64,000 bases of DNA from Ornithodoros turicata (GCF_037126465.1 NC_088204.1:64107807-64171806), one strand, 5' to 3'. Positions 44,101 through 53,390 are shown, counted from the stretch's first letter. Numbers and translations: made by a program. Notes: generated by a model not told the origin, from the letters alone.

Positions 44101-45578
44101 GGTTCCTCGACACTCCGAATGGCATCCCACGCTTCTAATGATAGGAGGCAATCTACATCTCCGGCTAGCTTTTCGGTAAAAGCGCACTCTACTGGGACGA
44201 CTTTGTTAACCTCTACCTGGTCGCTGCTTGTGCCTATCAGCCTGACGGGTAGTACGCCCAATTCCGCGGCTACCTTGTGTCCGAAGGCGGATTCGAGCCA
44301 CAGCGGGCTTACTGCATCACCTCTGCGCTCGGGAAAAAGATCCGCGCGAACAACGGTCACGTCCGCTCCACTGTCTATCAGTGCGCGAAATTTTTGTGTC
44401 CCACATTGCAATTGAACCTCGCGAATGGGGAGAGTCAGCTGCTCTTTATCTCCCGTAGCCGCTGGGCTGACGCGCGCCACCAACGTAGTATTCTCTACCT
44501 GTGCGTCATCAGATGCATTTTGGACTTCGTCGTCCCTAGCTATCACAACACGGTTCACGCGTCTTTGTGCAGAATCCTTGTTGTCTGCTGCTTTAGGAGC
44601 TGTGTGGTCACCGTCTGGTGACCTCTTTTTGGGACAATTTCTTGCAAAATGTTTCCCTCCACATACGTAGCAGGAAAACCCGTTCTTTGTCTCTTGACGG
44701 TCTTTCCCGTTCCCTTTTTGTTGGGAGTTCTTATCATCTTTCCCTCTGTCTTTGTGGCTATCTTTACGGCGGTCGGAAGCTCCCTTGTCTCTGTGGCCTA
44801 GAACTGCGCTTCCCCTGCCCTTAGCATCCTCGAATTTCTCCACTGCTTTTACAATGTCGCTTTCGGAGGGTTTGACTTCGGTGATCTGGAGCGTTACAAA
44901 TTGTCGAGCCTCCTCTGTCAGCGAGTCTACGAACCTGTCAGCGATGATCAACGTTATCAAGTCGTCGTAACTTTTGACCTCGCGTGCTTTAGCGTATGCG
45001 GCGATATAACTGCGTAGCCTGGCCCAGTAGTTCGACCATGTTTCGTCCCTCCCTTTGACTGCCTCTGAAAAGCGCTTCCTATATTCGCCCGGGGACAAAC
45101 GGAGTGCTGCTAGCACGGCCTCCTTTACCGTTTGGTAGTCGTCTAGCTCGTCGGTGGTTAGCTTTGAGTACAAGTGACCTACCCTGCTTGCGATAAGCGG
45201 TAATATGAGGTGACTTTGAACCTCCTCGGGTACTTTGTAGGATTTGAAAACACCTTCTACTCCCTCAAACCACATGGGCACTTCGCGGTCGGCTGGTAGC
45301 GGAAGCAAAACGCTCTTAAGCCTTTTTGAAAAGTAGGCCAGATTTTCTTCGCGCGTTCGTGTAGTCGACGCTTCACTGTATGGCGAGCGGTCATCTCGAA
45401 ATCGCTCAAGTTCTATTCTCCGTGATCGTTCTTTTTCCAGTTCGATCTGGAGCCGCAAGATTTCGACGCTAACTGTTTCGGTAGCGCCTGCGCCAGAAGC
45501 AGTGTTACTTCTGTTTTCGTCTGCCATTTCTGTGTCGAATTTTGCCTTCTTTTGCTTCGCCCTCAAGCGAGTAAGCAT
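41199..45578 (-). CDS. Gag-Pol polyprotein, PR-INT-RT-RH order
   Basis: The single 1459-codon frame starts at an ATG preceded six bases upstream by an in-frame TAG. Gag occupies about residues 1-300, with a charged helical start and a retrotransposon-gag-like middle. A zinc knuckle CYVCGGKHFARNC lies at 303-315. Protease has DSGAD at 402-406. Integrase follows: zinc-binding H614...C648-x2-C651, then catalytic D684, D744, E780 (35 residues between the last two). A C-terminal KWKGPYQV block comes next. RT comes after integrase: YLDD at 1190-1193, preceded by FITLLDLRRGYWQIPL. RNase H has FTDAS with D1341 and ends near DALSRLRFE. Usual Ty3/gypsy order is RT-RH-INT; this order is the gmr1 type. 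Every catalytic residue I checked is present. Confidence 0.95.
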   Translation of the reverse strand: MLTRLRAKQKKAKFDTEMADENRSNTASGAGATETVSVEILRLQIELEKERSRRIELERFRDDRSPYSEASTTRTREENLAYFSKRLKSVLLPLPADREVPMWFEGVEGVFKSYKVPEEVQSHLILPLIASRVGHLYSKLTTDELDDYQTVKEAVLAALRLSPGEYRKRFSEAVKGRDETWSNYWARLRSYIAAYAKAREVKSYDDLITLIIADRFVDSLTEEARQFVTLQITEVKPSESDIVKAVEKFEDAKGRGSAVLGHRDKGASDRRKDSHKDRGKDDKNSQQKGNGKDRQETKNGFSCYVCGGKHFARNCPKKRSPDGDHTAPKAADNKDSAQRRVNRVVIARDDEVQNASDDAQVENTTLVARVSPAATGDKEQLTLPIREVQLQCGTQKFRALIDSGADVTVVRADLFPERRGDAVSPLWLESAFGHKVAAELGVLPVRLIGTSSDQVEVNKVVPVECAFTEKLAGDVDCLLSLEAWDAIRSVEEPDALNAAAAVEAEYTDELDAGLAGLFLQEDADCGGAEHIAVVNAVKSTAGGTDAEAGERSVFRSAQREDTTLVDAWEQGKAGAHGMLIDDGILYHRDTVAGQKVKQLVLPDGKRRQVLQLAHDTPWGGHLGMRKTLNRIKATFYWPGIEKDVREHCATCHGCQVNADRNAKDRVPIAPLTRPDYPFQAVNVDVVGPFEIASARGHKYALCVTDLHTRWPEVICLTSPTAKKTCDALLEIFSRTGIPETICCDQGSNFTSHLTQEFLRTIGCSPRFSTAEHHESNGAVERWNRVFRRMLFHVVRDDPRNWDRYIPFLLWAYREVPHDTTGVSPFQLLYGRQPTGPLAILKNTWEGQVGPPVQLREAPTKYLEHLREMFKAAAETAGLVTEKRQARYVEQHNRKTKQKQFQPGDQVIVFDTSRSAKHQAKWKGPYQVIGKRRQHSYDVLTDDGKTRTIHANNLRAYKARVNHVGVIFQGEEEFGDVEPAPTKRDKGQSVLPAEATSHLGESEANQVRRLFQSFATVFVDVPKVADVGAHVIKLREGHVPKRSHPYRTPQLLRKEVEQQVNELLEQGLVYPIVTEYSHPVVCVTKKDGGVRLCVDYRALNADTIDDAYPMELQQELVFRVGRARFITLLDLRRGYWQIPLEVNSQEKTAFVTHFGQFAWRVMPFGLKNAAATFQRTVNAILAKHQEHACAYLDDIAVYSETWEGHLHHLEAVLTTLKATKLTANLSKCQIARNSIRYLGHIVGSGSHAPDPEKIKTISELKRPTSKKELRSVLGLCGYYRDYVKDYAKIATPLTRLTGKRVPNKIPWDNEAEASFQALKSSLEAAVALTTPDPEKPYWVFTDASALAAGACLAQKDRNGKEVPISFASHRFSDTQARWAAIEREAFAVIWALKKFDHWVFGAQVTVVSDHNPLSYLTCTTPQGSKLARWALALQRYNVNIVHRKGSAHGNADALSRLRFE

Positions 45579-46104
45579 TAACTATTGTTCGACACCCTAG
45601 TTTTTCCGCTCGGCTCTGTTCGCTCGACCAAACCAGTCGGTATCATGTGAACCCACTGACACTATCGGACACTAGAAAGGTCGTCCTGCCACACCGGAAC
45701 TCTGAGATACACAATAACTAAACCCTACGCGGTAGCTATCTACTCGTGAACCTCAAGAGCAACCAATTCTCACCTACCTCGTGAAATTGTTTCGAAGCTC
45801 TTCCGTGGATGACGTTTTCTTTCACCCTGTGCCGACACTTCAGTGTCCGTTGTTTCTCACTTTCGTCGCCGTCGTCGAAGCTGTGCTGGCTCCCCTGACG
45901 CGGTCACGTTCACACACTGCACACCCGGTCCTCGTTGACTAGTTGTGGCTCTCCGTTGATGACCTGGACTTGTCCGCTCAGTTTCCTGGACAGTCCGCTG
46001 CTTTTGCTGCCTTGCTTGACTTCGATGCGTACCTTGATTCTTGCTGTTCTCCTGGAGGTATTCACTCGTCCGTCGAGATGCTTCAGCTCTCCGTAGATGG
46101 ACAC

Positions 46105-46122
46105 ATCCTGTCGTGCTGCGCC
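46105..46122 (-). promoter_or_regulatory. Primer-binding site, serine-tRNA-like
   Basis: Directly after the 5' LTR the minus strand reads TGGCGCAGCACGACAGGA. The first eight bases match the complement of a serine tRNA 3' end as used by Drosophila 297/17.6. The remainder matches only loosely, so the primer identity is tentative. Confidence 0.7.
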
Positions 46123-46747
46123 AGTAAAGTTTCTCCTGTCCGTAGAGGGGTTCGGTGATGTGTTGCGAGTACGGTAGCCGCTTGCAGGAGACGTCCGACG
46201 AGATGGATAACTCAACAGCAACAATATTTAATACAAATATATACAAGGCATATACATATCAAGGCAAAGGCTTACTGATTGAGAACTCGGGGGACATGAG
46301 GCGACAAGGTCCCAGACCTTCCGGTGGTGAAAGTCCCCGCTCGAGCCGTCGCAAATTAGCGGGTGTCCGCTTATAAAGACCACAATTGGCCGCTGCCCAC
46401 CAACATGGTAGCGCCAATCAAAACATTCAAAAGAAAACGAAACCAACTGTCTAATTGGTTACATTAACTAGGTTGGACACGTGAAATCCTCCGCCCCCAC
46501 TTGGACTAAATCTGTTAATCCCGTCCGCCATCTTGGACATGTCGTAGTGTCCACAGTGCTTTCGGCTCAAGGGATTGCCTCTATAGGACCACAAAAGCGA
46601 GCTGACCAAATGGGTCACGAGTGGCGGAGTTCCAAGAAGAGCAGCTGTCGCGCGCGAGCACAAAGAGTTATTCAACTGGTCGTTCAGTCTGGCGACGATG
46701 GAGGCGAAAATAAAAATGTTTTCGTAGTTACAGGTTTAACCTTTACA
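46123..46747 (-). repeat. 5' LTR of the LTR retrotransposon
   Basis: 625 bp, same length as the 3' LTR and practically identical. It should carry promoter and polyadenylation signals. CTTATAAAG on plus at about 46369-46377 reads as CTTTATAAG on the element's strand and is a TATA-like candidate. About 540 bp of untranslated leader follow before the ORF. Confidence 0.9.
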
Positions 46748-46787
46748 GGTTATGCCTAGGGTCTCTCTCAAAAGTCTTCTGTGGGGG

Positions 46788-47059
46788 TCCAGACAAAGCG
46801 TTGCTTAAATGATCGTTTGAGAGAGCATTCATTAAAAGTGAAAAATAAAGCCTCAAACTCCGAAATTGCCAAGCATTTGGAAGAATGCTCAGATTGCTTC
46901 CCTCTATGGGATGAAACAATTGTAAAGGCTTCTGAATTGGACCCCCACAGAAGACTTTTGAGAGAGACCCTATGCATAACCTCTTGTGGGAACTGTATCA
47001 GCAACCCATCCGTAACCCTCGGTCCGGCCTTGAGCAGACTTCTTGTTCCCCCGAACTGA
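46788..47059 (+). pseudogene. Penelope-like GIY-YIG endonuclease, C-terminal fragment
   Basis: The frame encodes QTKRCLNDRLREHSLKVKNK, then SEIAKHLEECSDC and RLLRETLCI. It corresponds to the second half of the GIY-YIG domain in the element at 31460-31640 (CINERIQEH, SELAKHVISC). The YIG element and everything upstream, including RT, are lost at the junction with the inverted arm. It is related to Penelope-like element 1 more than to element 3. Confidence 0.75.
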
Positions 47060-47210
47060 CCCTTTTTGTCCTCAACTGGTTGTTCCCTTCTGGTTGTATA
47101 TAATTCTTGTATGCGAAGTAAAATTTTCAGCTGTGTTTGAGACTTCGTGTTTGTGTCTGTCCTTTCGTGTTCCCTAGTCTCGGGGTTTTACATTATGCAT
47201 TTCTCCATTG

Positions 47211-47474
47211 TTTTGATCATCGGACATCACATTTCCTTTTCTGTTTCTCTACATTTGTTTCTGCACTTCCCGTATCGAACAATAAGCACGACAGCCGGAA
47301 AACGAAATAGAGAAATATAGAGACAACCAAGAAGTCCAAAACGATCACTGCGAAAGGTTAAGAAAATTCTTTCCAGGACAACTAGTACAAGCAGTACTGC
47401 TCCGCGAGCTCGAAAGGTACTGGCATTCCCTTCCTATTAGAAGACAGGTACTATATAATGTTTTTTTTTTTTCA
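47211..47474. other. Unannotated DNA
   Basis: Nothing recognised except a T run at 47460-47471. Confidence 0.45.
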
Positions 47475-47962
47475 AGCTTCTGCAAATTCGAGAGCCCTGC
47501 TCGCCTCTGACCCATAAAGAAGGGTGAGCTGTCTATGTCTAATTCGATTACGCACAAAAACAACAGTCAAGCGAGGAGTTGGAGTATTAACTCTCAATCA
47601 ACGTAACGTCTGTGTTTCCTAGTCTGTGGCACGTACCGGTACGTGTCACAGGAAAACAGAATGACATTTGTCAGAAGCAAAGGGCGATCCTGTGTAAGAT
47701 TTCCCTCCCCCAAAATGATGACTACCTATGTTACATGCGACAGAAATGCGCGATTGTAGCACTGCTTAAGTTTGGCTTTCGATGGACCTACTCAATGTCT
47801 CAAACGAAAGGCAGTAAGAAACACAGACGTTAGGTTGATTAAGAGTTAATCCTCCCAACAATTTCTCGCTTGAATGTTGTTTGTGTGCGTAATCGAATTC
47901 GACTTACACGGCTCACCCTTCTTTTCGAGTCAGAGGCGAGCAAGACTCTGAAATTAGCAGAA
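47475..47962. mobile_element. Foldback element with ~150-bp inverted arms
   Basis: 47475-47622 and 47828-47962 are reverse complements at about 85 percent, sharing GCTCGCCTCTGAC, CGATTACGCACA and CAACGTAACGTCTGTGTTTC-like tracts. The ~205-bp loop begins with a near palindrome GGCACGTACCGGTACGTGTC. No target duplication was found and no coding region is visible. It may be an unclassified MITE or a pair of element ends. Confidence 0.55.
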
Positions 47963-48169
47963 GCGCGCGTGACAGATGAGGAAGCTTCGCCAATGATCCT
48001 TGTGGCTACCGTGGTACAGGGAGCATCCCAATGAAGACTACTGAGGGATGCTCACATGTTATCGGTGGTGGGTAGTTACTTAACTACCCAAATCCCAGAA
48101 CAAATGGGCTAACACATTCTCTCCCTCTCCTGTGCCACCATCATCTCTCTCCTCCCTCTTTCACCCTCC

Positions 48170-48390
48170 CCTGGGTGCACCGAGCCGCCACTCCAGAGCA
48201 GGCTGACCGCACCTCACCACCAAAACGCTCTTTCTAAAAGCTATTCCCCCCTACATCACCCTCCCCTCTCGCGTGGCAAATAATATCTATGGGTGCATGG
48301 AGCCGCCACTCCAGAGCAGGCTGACAGCACGTTCCCCCTACATCACCCCCCCCTCCCGCCCCCTTCGCGTGGCAAATAATACGTAGTACC
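48170..48390 (+). repeat. ~116-bp tandem duplication
   Basis: GAGCCGCCACTCCAGAGCAG recurs at about 48182 and 48300, each time followed by CCCCCTACATCACCC and CGCGTGGCAAATAATA. Two diverged units; no coding signal. Sequence 47963-48169 shows nothing recognisable. Confidence 0.7.
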
Positions 48391-48829
48391 CGTTTTCTCT
48401 TAGCAAGGGCAGTACTGGGAAGAATTTTTATAACCTTTCAATGTGACTTTTTCGGACATGTTGGTTCTCTCTATATGCCTCTCACTATATTTTTCTTTGT
48501 TTGGTTTTTAAGCTTCCGTAAACAATGTGCGCTCATTGTGCGTTATGTGAAGTGAATGAACAAAGAGAAGCACAAAAGCAAATGTGTGGTGGACGAGGTT
48601 CAAAACAATGACGAAATGTCTTTCTCCCACGGTCCCTCGTTCACCGTGGAGGGTACGTCCTGAAAGTGATCTGCGGCTACGCTGCATTGTGGAACGTGCA
48701 ATAAAACAAAGTAAGACTAACTACATAGCTGTAGCTTTTGTGTTTTGCATCACACACACACGCAAGATAAATCATGCCAGGTTGTAGCGAGAGAGAGCGA
48801 GAGATACATGGTGACGATGATATGGGCGA
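48391..48829. other. Unannotated DNA
   Basis: No repeat or coding signature recognised. A short CA run lies near 48752. Confidence 0.4.
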
Positions 48830-48937
48830 ATGGCGGCTGCCGAACGCACTTTTTGGTATTTTTGTATGGAGTCTCTAGTGCATAATGTCTATTGACACTT
48901 CTCAATGCATACACGGTGGCCAATTTGGAATAGGGTT
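48830..48937 (-). repeat. Coding-like repeat, copy 2
   Basis: Reverse-orientation partner of 39833-39950, sharing YSKLATVYALRSVNRHYA in translation. The surrounding frame (49028-48750) begins hydrophobic (MLMSFILIFCVCTIVYTW), but this part is not shared with copy 1. Function unknown. Confidence 0.5.
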
Positions 48938-49588
48938 TCAATAGAATTTGCATGACCCATGTATATACAATAGTACATACACAGAAAATCAATATGAAGG
49001 ACATAAGCATTCTATTTACAGAGGTCAATAAACTGATAAATGCAATAGGATGTCAGTATAATACATAAAATTAAAATAAACAGTCAATACGGAGTCAATG
49101 TTCATTTTTGTAAAGGATAGGTCGTGGAGCAACGGGTGCAACGCTGTACACGATACTCATGGCGATCCATTGATTTCACACACGGCATGTGACGTTGTTC
49201 ACCGGCGAAGCGTTGAAGAGAAATGGTTACGCACGGGCTATGTCCGTGTTCATCGCACTCTTTAAATAGAAAGTGTTGCGCACAAGCTATGTCCTTGCTC
49301 ACTGAAATCTCAAAAAAGAATTAGGGTTACGCACAGGCTGTTCGTGTTCATCAAGCTCTTTGAATGGAAAACGGTTAGGCACCGGCTTTCTGTGTCCATC
49401 GAGCACTTTAAAATGAAAAAAAATTGAACAAGGCTATGTCCTTGTGCGCCGAATTCATTAAATGAAATGGGGTTGCGCATAGTCTGCCCGTGCTCATCGA
49501 ACTCTTGCAAAGGAAAACGGTTAGCCAAAACCTATATCTGTGTTCAACGAACTCTTTAAAAGGAAAAGAGTTGGGCACGGGTTATGTC

Positions 49589-50396
49589 TAGGGTTCTGGG
49601 TTTTCGGAGTTTATTTCTGGGCGTTACCGGAGGATAGTTTTCGGAGTTTATTGGTTTTTGTTTTTGTTTTTCGAAACGCAGAGTTTTTCGGAGTATTTGG
49701 TTTACAGCTCAGTTAATATCCGAAATTCGGAGAAAACTTGAAGGCACACACACAGTTGTGCAGCGAAAACGCAGGTCTCACATTTATTGCTTCAATATTA
49801 AAGAGACAAAAGCTTAACAATACATTTTGTGCGACGCACATTGAGGTGTTCCGCAATTCCAAATGCACACTTTCCGTGTGCAGTGCTCACTTTTATGCGA
49901 CAGTATTTACATACGACAACCTCTGCATCGCGATCGCGGGACGATGTGAACTCCTCGAAGTCAGGGTACTCCTTGACATAGTCTCAGGGCAGCTTTTGCT
50001 TGCGCCCCATCTTGTCGTTAGCACTGCAACTAGTTGCCCTTTCAAATAGACCACTTCGTATGACCTCTGTTCGATGCTTATTTTAGTGGTTAGGTCACGT
50101 GTCGGACAAATAAATCGCAAAACAAACTGGAGGAAACCCGGACGGCAAATCCTCAAGTGGTCGAGATGATCGCTGAAGAAAACGGTAGGTCACGGAAATC
50201 ATTATTATGTTGCGGTGGGGCCGGTATCCGAGGTCAGAAGAAATGCAGGACACAAATGGAGGCCAATAGCAATAATCCGATTATCAGGAAAAACATCTGC
50301 CAAGCGGAGTTTTTCGGATTAATCCGAATTGCTTAAAATTTTACCGGAGTACATTTTTCGGATTTTTTCGGGTAAATCAGAAAACCCGGAACCCTA
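49589..50396. mobile_element. hAT-like element, perfect 8-bp TSD, 808 bp
   Basis: The ends are TAGGGTTCTGGGTTTTC and the reverse complement of TAGGGTTCCGGGTTTTC. It is flanked by GTTATGTC at 49581-49588 and 50397-50404. Subterminal TTTTCGGAG/CCGAAAA motifs recur at both ends, as expected of hAT transposase-binding repeats. No transposase is encoded. The host tandem array continues in register on both sides, which confirms the limits. Confidence 0.9.
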
Positions 50397-50758
50397 GTTA
50401 TGTCCTTGCTCGCCGAACCGTTTCAAAGAAGTGTGGTTGCGCACGGGCTGTTCGTGTGCACCAAACTCTTTAAAAGGAAAAAGGTTAGGCACAGGCTATT
50501 TGTATTCATCAAACTCTGTAAAAAGAAAATAGTTACGCACGGCTTTTGTCCTCGTAGATCTAACTCTCTAAAAGAAAAGGGCTGTATGTTCATTGAATAT
50601 TTTAGAAGGAAATGGGTAACAAACGGGATATGTCCTTGTTCACTCAAATGTTCTAAAGAAAGACAGTTACGTACAGGCTATGTTCTTATTCGGCGAAATA
50701 TTTAAATGATTATGAAGACGTTGTCTATGTACACCGAACTCTTTAATGGAGAGACGCA

Positions 50759-50995
50759 CACTGTTAAAACAGAACTTCACCACATAGCACGCTCCTAGCC
50801 AACAATCATTTCAAATGATATCATTCTGTGTTCTGATTTGTTGAAAATAGAGGGGAGGCGCCTATCTGGGACAAGATAATCTGTCCCAGATAGGCCCCTC
50901 CTCCCATTTTCAGCAAATCGGTACACACATAGATATCATTCGGAATGATGGTTGGCTAGGAGCGTGCTATGTGGTGAAGTTCTGTTTTAACAGTG
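50759..50995. mobile_element. TA-MITE family copy
   Basis: The ends are CACTGTTAAAACAGAACTTC and its reverse complement, with arms of about 110 bp (TAGCACGCTCCTAGCCAA). The stem loop closes at ATCTGGGAC/GTCCCAGAT. It lies within the ~50-bp tandem array. Confidence 0.85.
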
Positions 50996-51175
50996 CACTA
51001 CAAAATGTTTAAAAGAAACAACATTATGCACTGGCTGTCTGTCTTCTTTGAACACTTTAACTTGAAAAGAGTTGCAAACGTTTTATGGTTACGTCCACCG
51101 AAGTCTTGAAAGGAAAAACGGTCAAGCCATGTCGTCTTCATCCTCTGGAAAATAAAAATAGAGTTTGCCTCGTCA

Positions 51176-51479
51176 CCCAATGAATTCTCCTACGCTAGCT
51201 CCCCAACCACACCCATATCCACCCCCCTCCCCCCTGAGAAAGGAGAAAAGACATCCCGCGTGAGACGTCGCGTTACTCAATGTATGCATGACAATTTTTT
51301 GGCATAGAGGCCAAGGTCAGTGACTACATTGCGACATGTTCGGAAGTATTGTCGGAATTTCTGTTCGAAACATGATGTGGCAGGGAAGTGAATCGAGTTG
51401 TATTCGACTGTAAAATATTATGTACATGCTATATGCGTAATGTCATCTGACCGAGCGCCAATTTATATTTCCAACTGTA
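51176..51479. other. Unannotated DNA
   Basis: No coding or repeat feature recognised between the tandem array and the next MITE. Confidence 0.45.
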
Positions 51480-51754
51480 CGCTCTTGACAATGAACTTCA
51501 CCGCATAGCGCGCCCCTAGCCAACCATCATCTCGAATGATATCGTTATCTGCATTAATTTGTTGAAAACGGGAGGTGTACTGCTTTTTTGTGACACTGTT
51601 CATAATCGTCTCACAAACACACACAGACTCATAAAGGGTCGATGATGAAATAATTGTGACAAAAAAGGCGTACGCTTCCCGTTTTCAAGAAATCAGGGCA
51701 GCTAATGCAACCATTCGAGATGATGGTTGGCTAGGAGCGTGCTATGCGGTGAAG
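51480..51754. mobile_element. TA-MITE family copy, right end lost
   Basis: Starts CGCTCTTGACAATGAACTTC and continues with the family arms (CGCCCCTAGCCAACC, GATATCGTTATCTGC). It stops at GCTATGCGGTGAAG, about 18 bp short of the usual end, where the SINE begins. The loop has about 45 bp of extra sequence. Confidence 0.75.
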
Positions 51755-51990
51755 GTGGGAGGTACCCGGGTTCGAATCCCGGTGCCGGCTGTGCTGTCTG
51801 GGGTTTTTCCTGGGTTTTCCTCAGACGCTTTCAGACATATGTCGGCACAGCTCCCTTAGAAGTCGGCCCAGGACGCACATTCCCCCAGGGCGTCAGTCGT
51901 GACGTTGGCCACCTATGTGAGGCCGATAACGGCGAGCCCTTTCACAAGCACCAACACCCACCACCACCTCATTTCTATAGAAGTGTAGGA
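51755..51990 (+). mobile_element. tRNA-derived SINE (tick type)
   Basis: A clear RNA polymerase III B box GGGTTCGAATCCCG lies at 51768-51781, but the A-box part is missing, so the head is truncated. The body runs TCTGGGGTTTTTCCTGGGTT, TCAGACATATGTCGGCACAG, AGTCGGCCCAGGACGCACAT. I recall this body type from hard-tick genomes (Ruka-like SINEs), but cannot verify the family. A second, headless fragment is at 23037-23116. Confidence 0.75.
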
Positions 51991-52241
51991 TGGGACAAGC
52001 GCAATGCCTGCCCACATACTTTTTGAGAGAAACTACGCCAACGAAACAGGTGTTCATATCCGGATTCAGTTTCGCTGTACAGAGGAGGGAAGAACAACAG
52101 CACCTCGGAGGGCGTTACAAGGGTGCGCCACCGACATAGAGGAGAATGAGGACCGTTTCAAGGCGCAATAAAACGTAATCAGTTGCTCGAGAATTGATTG
52201 CTTGTCTGGCCAAAAAATGTGAGCACAAACAACGACGATGA
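51991..52241. other. Unannotated DNA
   Basis: Nothing recognised here. Confidence 0.4.
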
Positions 52242-52400
52242 AGGAACGAATAACCGAGAGACACGGGACACGAAGAGAAGCACGTGAGTTCTCAGACACA
52301 GTAATGATTTAATAACACCGAGCCTCCTAAATACCTAACCTTCTAAATACCTCCTAATCCGTGTCCCGTGTCTCTCGGTTATTCATTCCTTCATCATCAT
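52242..52400. repeat. Short inverted repeat, possible Penelope terminus
   Basis: GATGAAGGAACGAATAACCG (52240-52275 region) is the reverse complement of 52362-52400, about 36 bp with two mismatches, around an 85-bp loop. The arm ending GTGTCCCGTGTCTCTCGGTT resembles in layout the Penelope terminal sequence at 47140-47180. No coding part is present. Confidence 0.4.
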
Positions 52401-52581
52401 GCACCAGTTAGTCTGCGCCCTATCTCTTTTAACAAACAACGACGTCACGCCGTCTGCGAAATTAGATTGCAAATAACTGTCTGCAGATCGTTGGACGCAT
52501 ACGAAACAAATTGTCGAAAGCAGTAGATATCCTAAGTAAAAACCGGAATGTTTTGCTCAGAAACATACAAGTGCTGGGGTG

Positions 52582-52830
52582 CACTCTTAAAAATGAACTT
52601 CACCTCATAGCACGCTCCTAGCCAACCATTATCTCGAATGATATCGTTATCTGCCCCGATTTGTTGAAAACGGGGGGCGTACGCCATTTCTGTGACACTT
52701 ATGCTGTTAATAATTGTCACAGAAAAGGCGTACGCCCCGTGTTTTCAACAAATCAGGGCAGATAACGATATCATTCGAGATAATGGTTGGCTAGGAGCGC
52801 GCTATGCGGTGAAGTTCATTTTTAAGAGTG
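52582..52830. mobile_element. TA-MITE family copy, well preserved
   Basis: The ends are CACTCTTAAAAATGAACTTC and its reverse complement. Arms of over 110 bp are nearly perfect (GATATCGTTATCTGCCC, GGCGTACGCC) around a short AT loop. It is the best preserved copy and could fold into one hairpin. A clean TA duplication is not visible here. Confidence 0.85.
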
Positions 52831-53191
52831 TGCTAGACTCGTCAAAGCAGAACTAAGTTCAAAAGATGACGTCGCGCGGGGAGGAGTTTTCAACTTCCGA
52901 AGTTCAAGAAAAATGTTTCCCTTTCCCGGCATCTGAAGTTGGGTCTACGTCAGTGCCGATCAAAATCAGTGTGCGCGAGACCCGCCCACTGACACGAGCA
53001 TGATAGAATGAAGAACGAGAAAGCGCACCGCTTCTGTCCGCTCCGGTGAAGAGTGAAATGCAGAGCAATACATCCTTGAAGGACTTATGGTCAAATCATA
53101 CATTGATATTTGGGCTGCACGAACATTAGAATATTTCCGACCTCGAGGCGCATAAGTGTGTTCCGAATCGAATACGGAATTATATGTTCAA
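52831..53191. other. Unannotated DNA
   Basis: Nothing recognised here. Confidence 0.4.
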
Positions 53192-53390
53192 CACTCTAAA
53201 AACAGAACTTCACCGCATAGCACGCTGTGCGCCAACCATTGCCGCGAATGATAGGGTTATTGCTTCTGATTCGAAGTGACAAGGAGGCGTACGCCACCCC
53301 TTTCTCTTCCAATCACAAGCGGTAATTCTATCATTCGTGGCAATGGTTGGCGCACAGCGTGCTATGCGGTGAAGTTCTGTTTTTAGAGTG
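53192..53390. mobile_element. TA-MITE subfamily 2 copy
   Basis: The ends are CACTCTAAAAACAGAACTTC and its reverse complement. The subterminal part differs from subfamily 1 (CACGCTGTGCGCCAACCATT). The arms converge at GGCGTACGCC. It is shorter (199 bp). Confidence 0.85.

Larger units (their letters stand above)
40237..46747 (-). mobile_element. Ty3/gypsy-class LTR retrotransposon, complete, gmr1-type order
   Basis: A complete 6511-bp element in minus orientation. It has two 625-bp LTRs, a primer-binding site, a polypurine tract, and a perfect 5-bp target duplication GGTTA (40232-40236 and 46748-46752). It carries one continuous Gag-Pol frame. I found a single base difference between the LTRs, so the insertion is recent. 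It sits inside an inverted arm of a Penelope-like element. No envelope gene is present. The domain order places integrase before RT. Confidence 0.95.
39971..47197 (+). mobile_element. Penelope-like element 2, interrupted by an LTR retrotransposon
   Basis: A 13-bp direct repeat CATTTCTCCATTG flanks it (39958-39970 and 47198-47210). Sequence 40007-40236 continues after the LTR element at 46753-46787, and together these are the inverted copy of 46937-47197. A short body (46788-46936) with the GIY-YIG end lies between the arms. The element is thus a strongly 5'-truncated Penelope insertion with an inverted arm, into which a 6.5-kb LTR element later jumped. Confidence 0.75.
49130..51175 (-). repeat. 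~50-bp tandem array with 17-codon minus-strand unit
   Basis: Plus-strand units of 48-52 bp resemble TTACGCACGGGCTATGTCCT followed by TTCATCGAACTCTTTAAAAG. Starts lie near 49225, 49274, 49327, 49376, 49424, 49472, 49521 and 49569, continuing after 50404. On the minus strand a 51-bp unit reads about RFPFKEFDEHGHSPCVT. The first units stay in frame (FKECDEHGHSPCV, LQRFAGEQRHMPCV), while later ones shift. The array is split by an hAT-like element (49589-50396) and a TA MITE (50759-50995). It looks like a pseudogenised repeat-protein region or a satellite; I do not recognise it. Confidence 0.7.

Noticed and set aside
40227..46760. Endogenous retrovirus with envelope
   Set aside because: There is no third ORF between the pol end and the 3' LTR; only about 330 bp separate them.
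49130..51175. CRISPR-like array
   Set aside because: Units are degenerate along their full length with no unique spacers, and the genome is eukaryotic.
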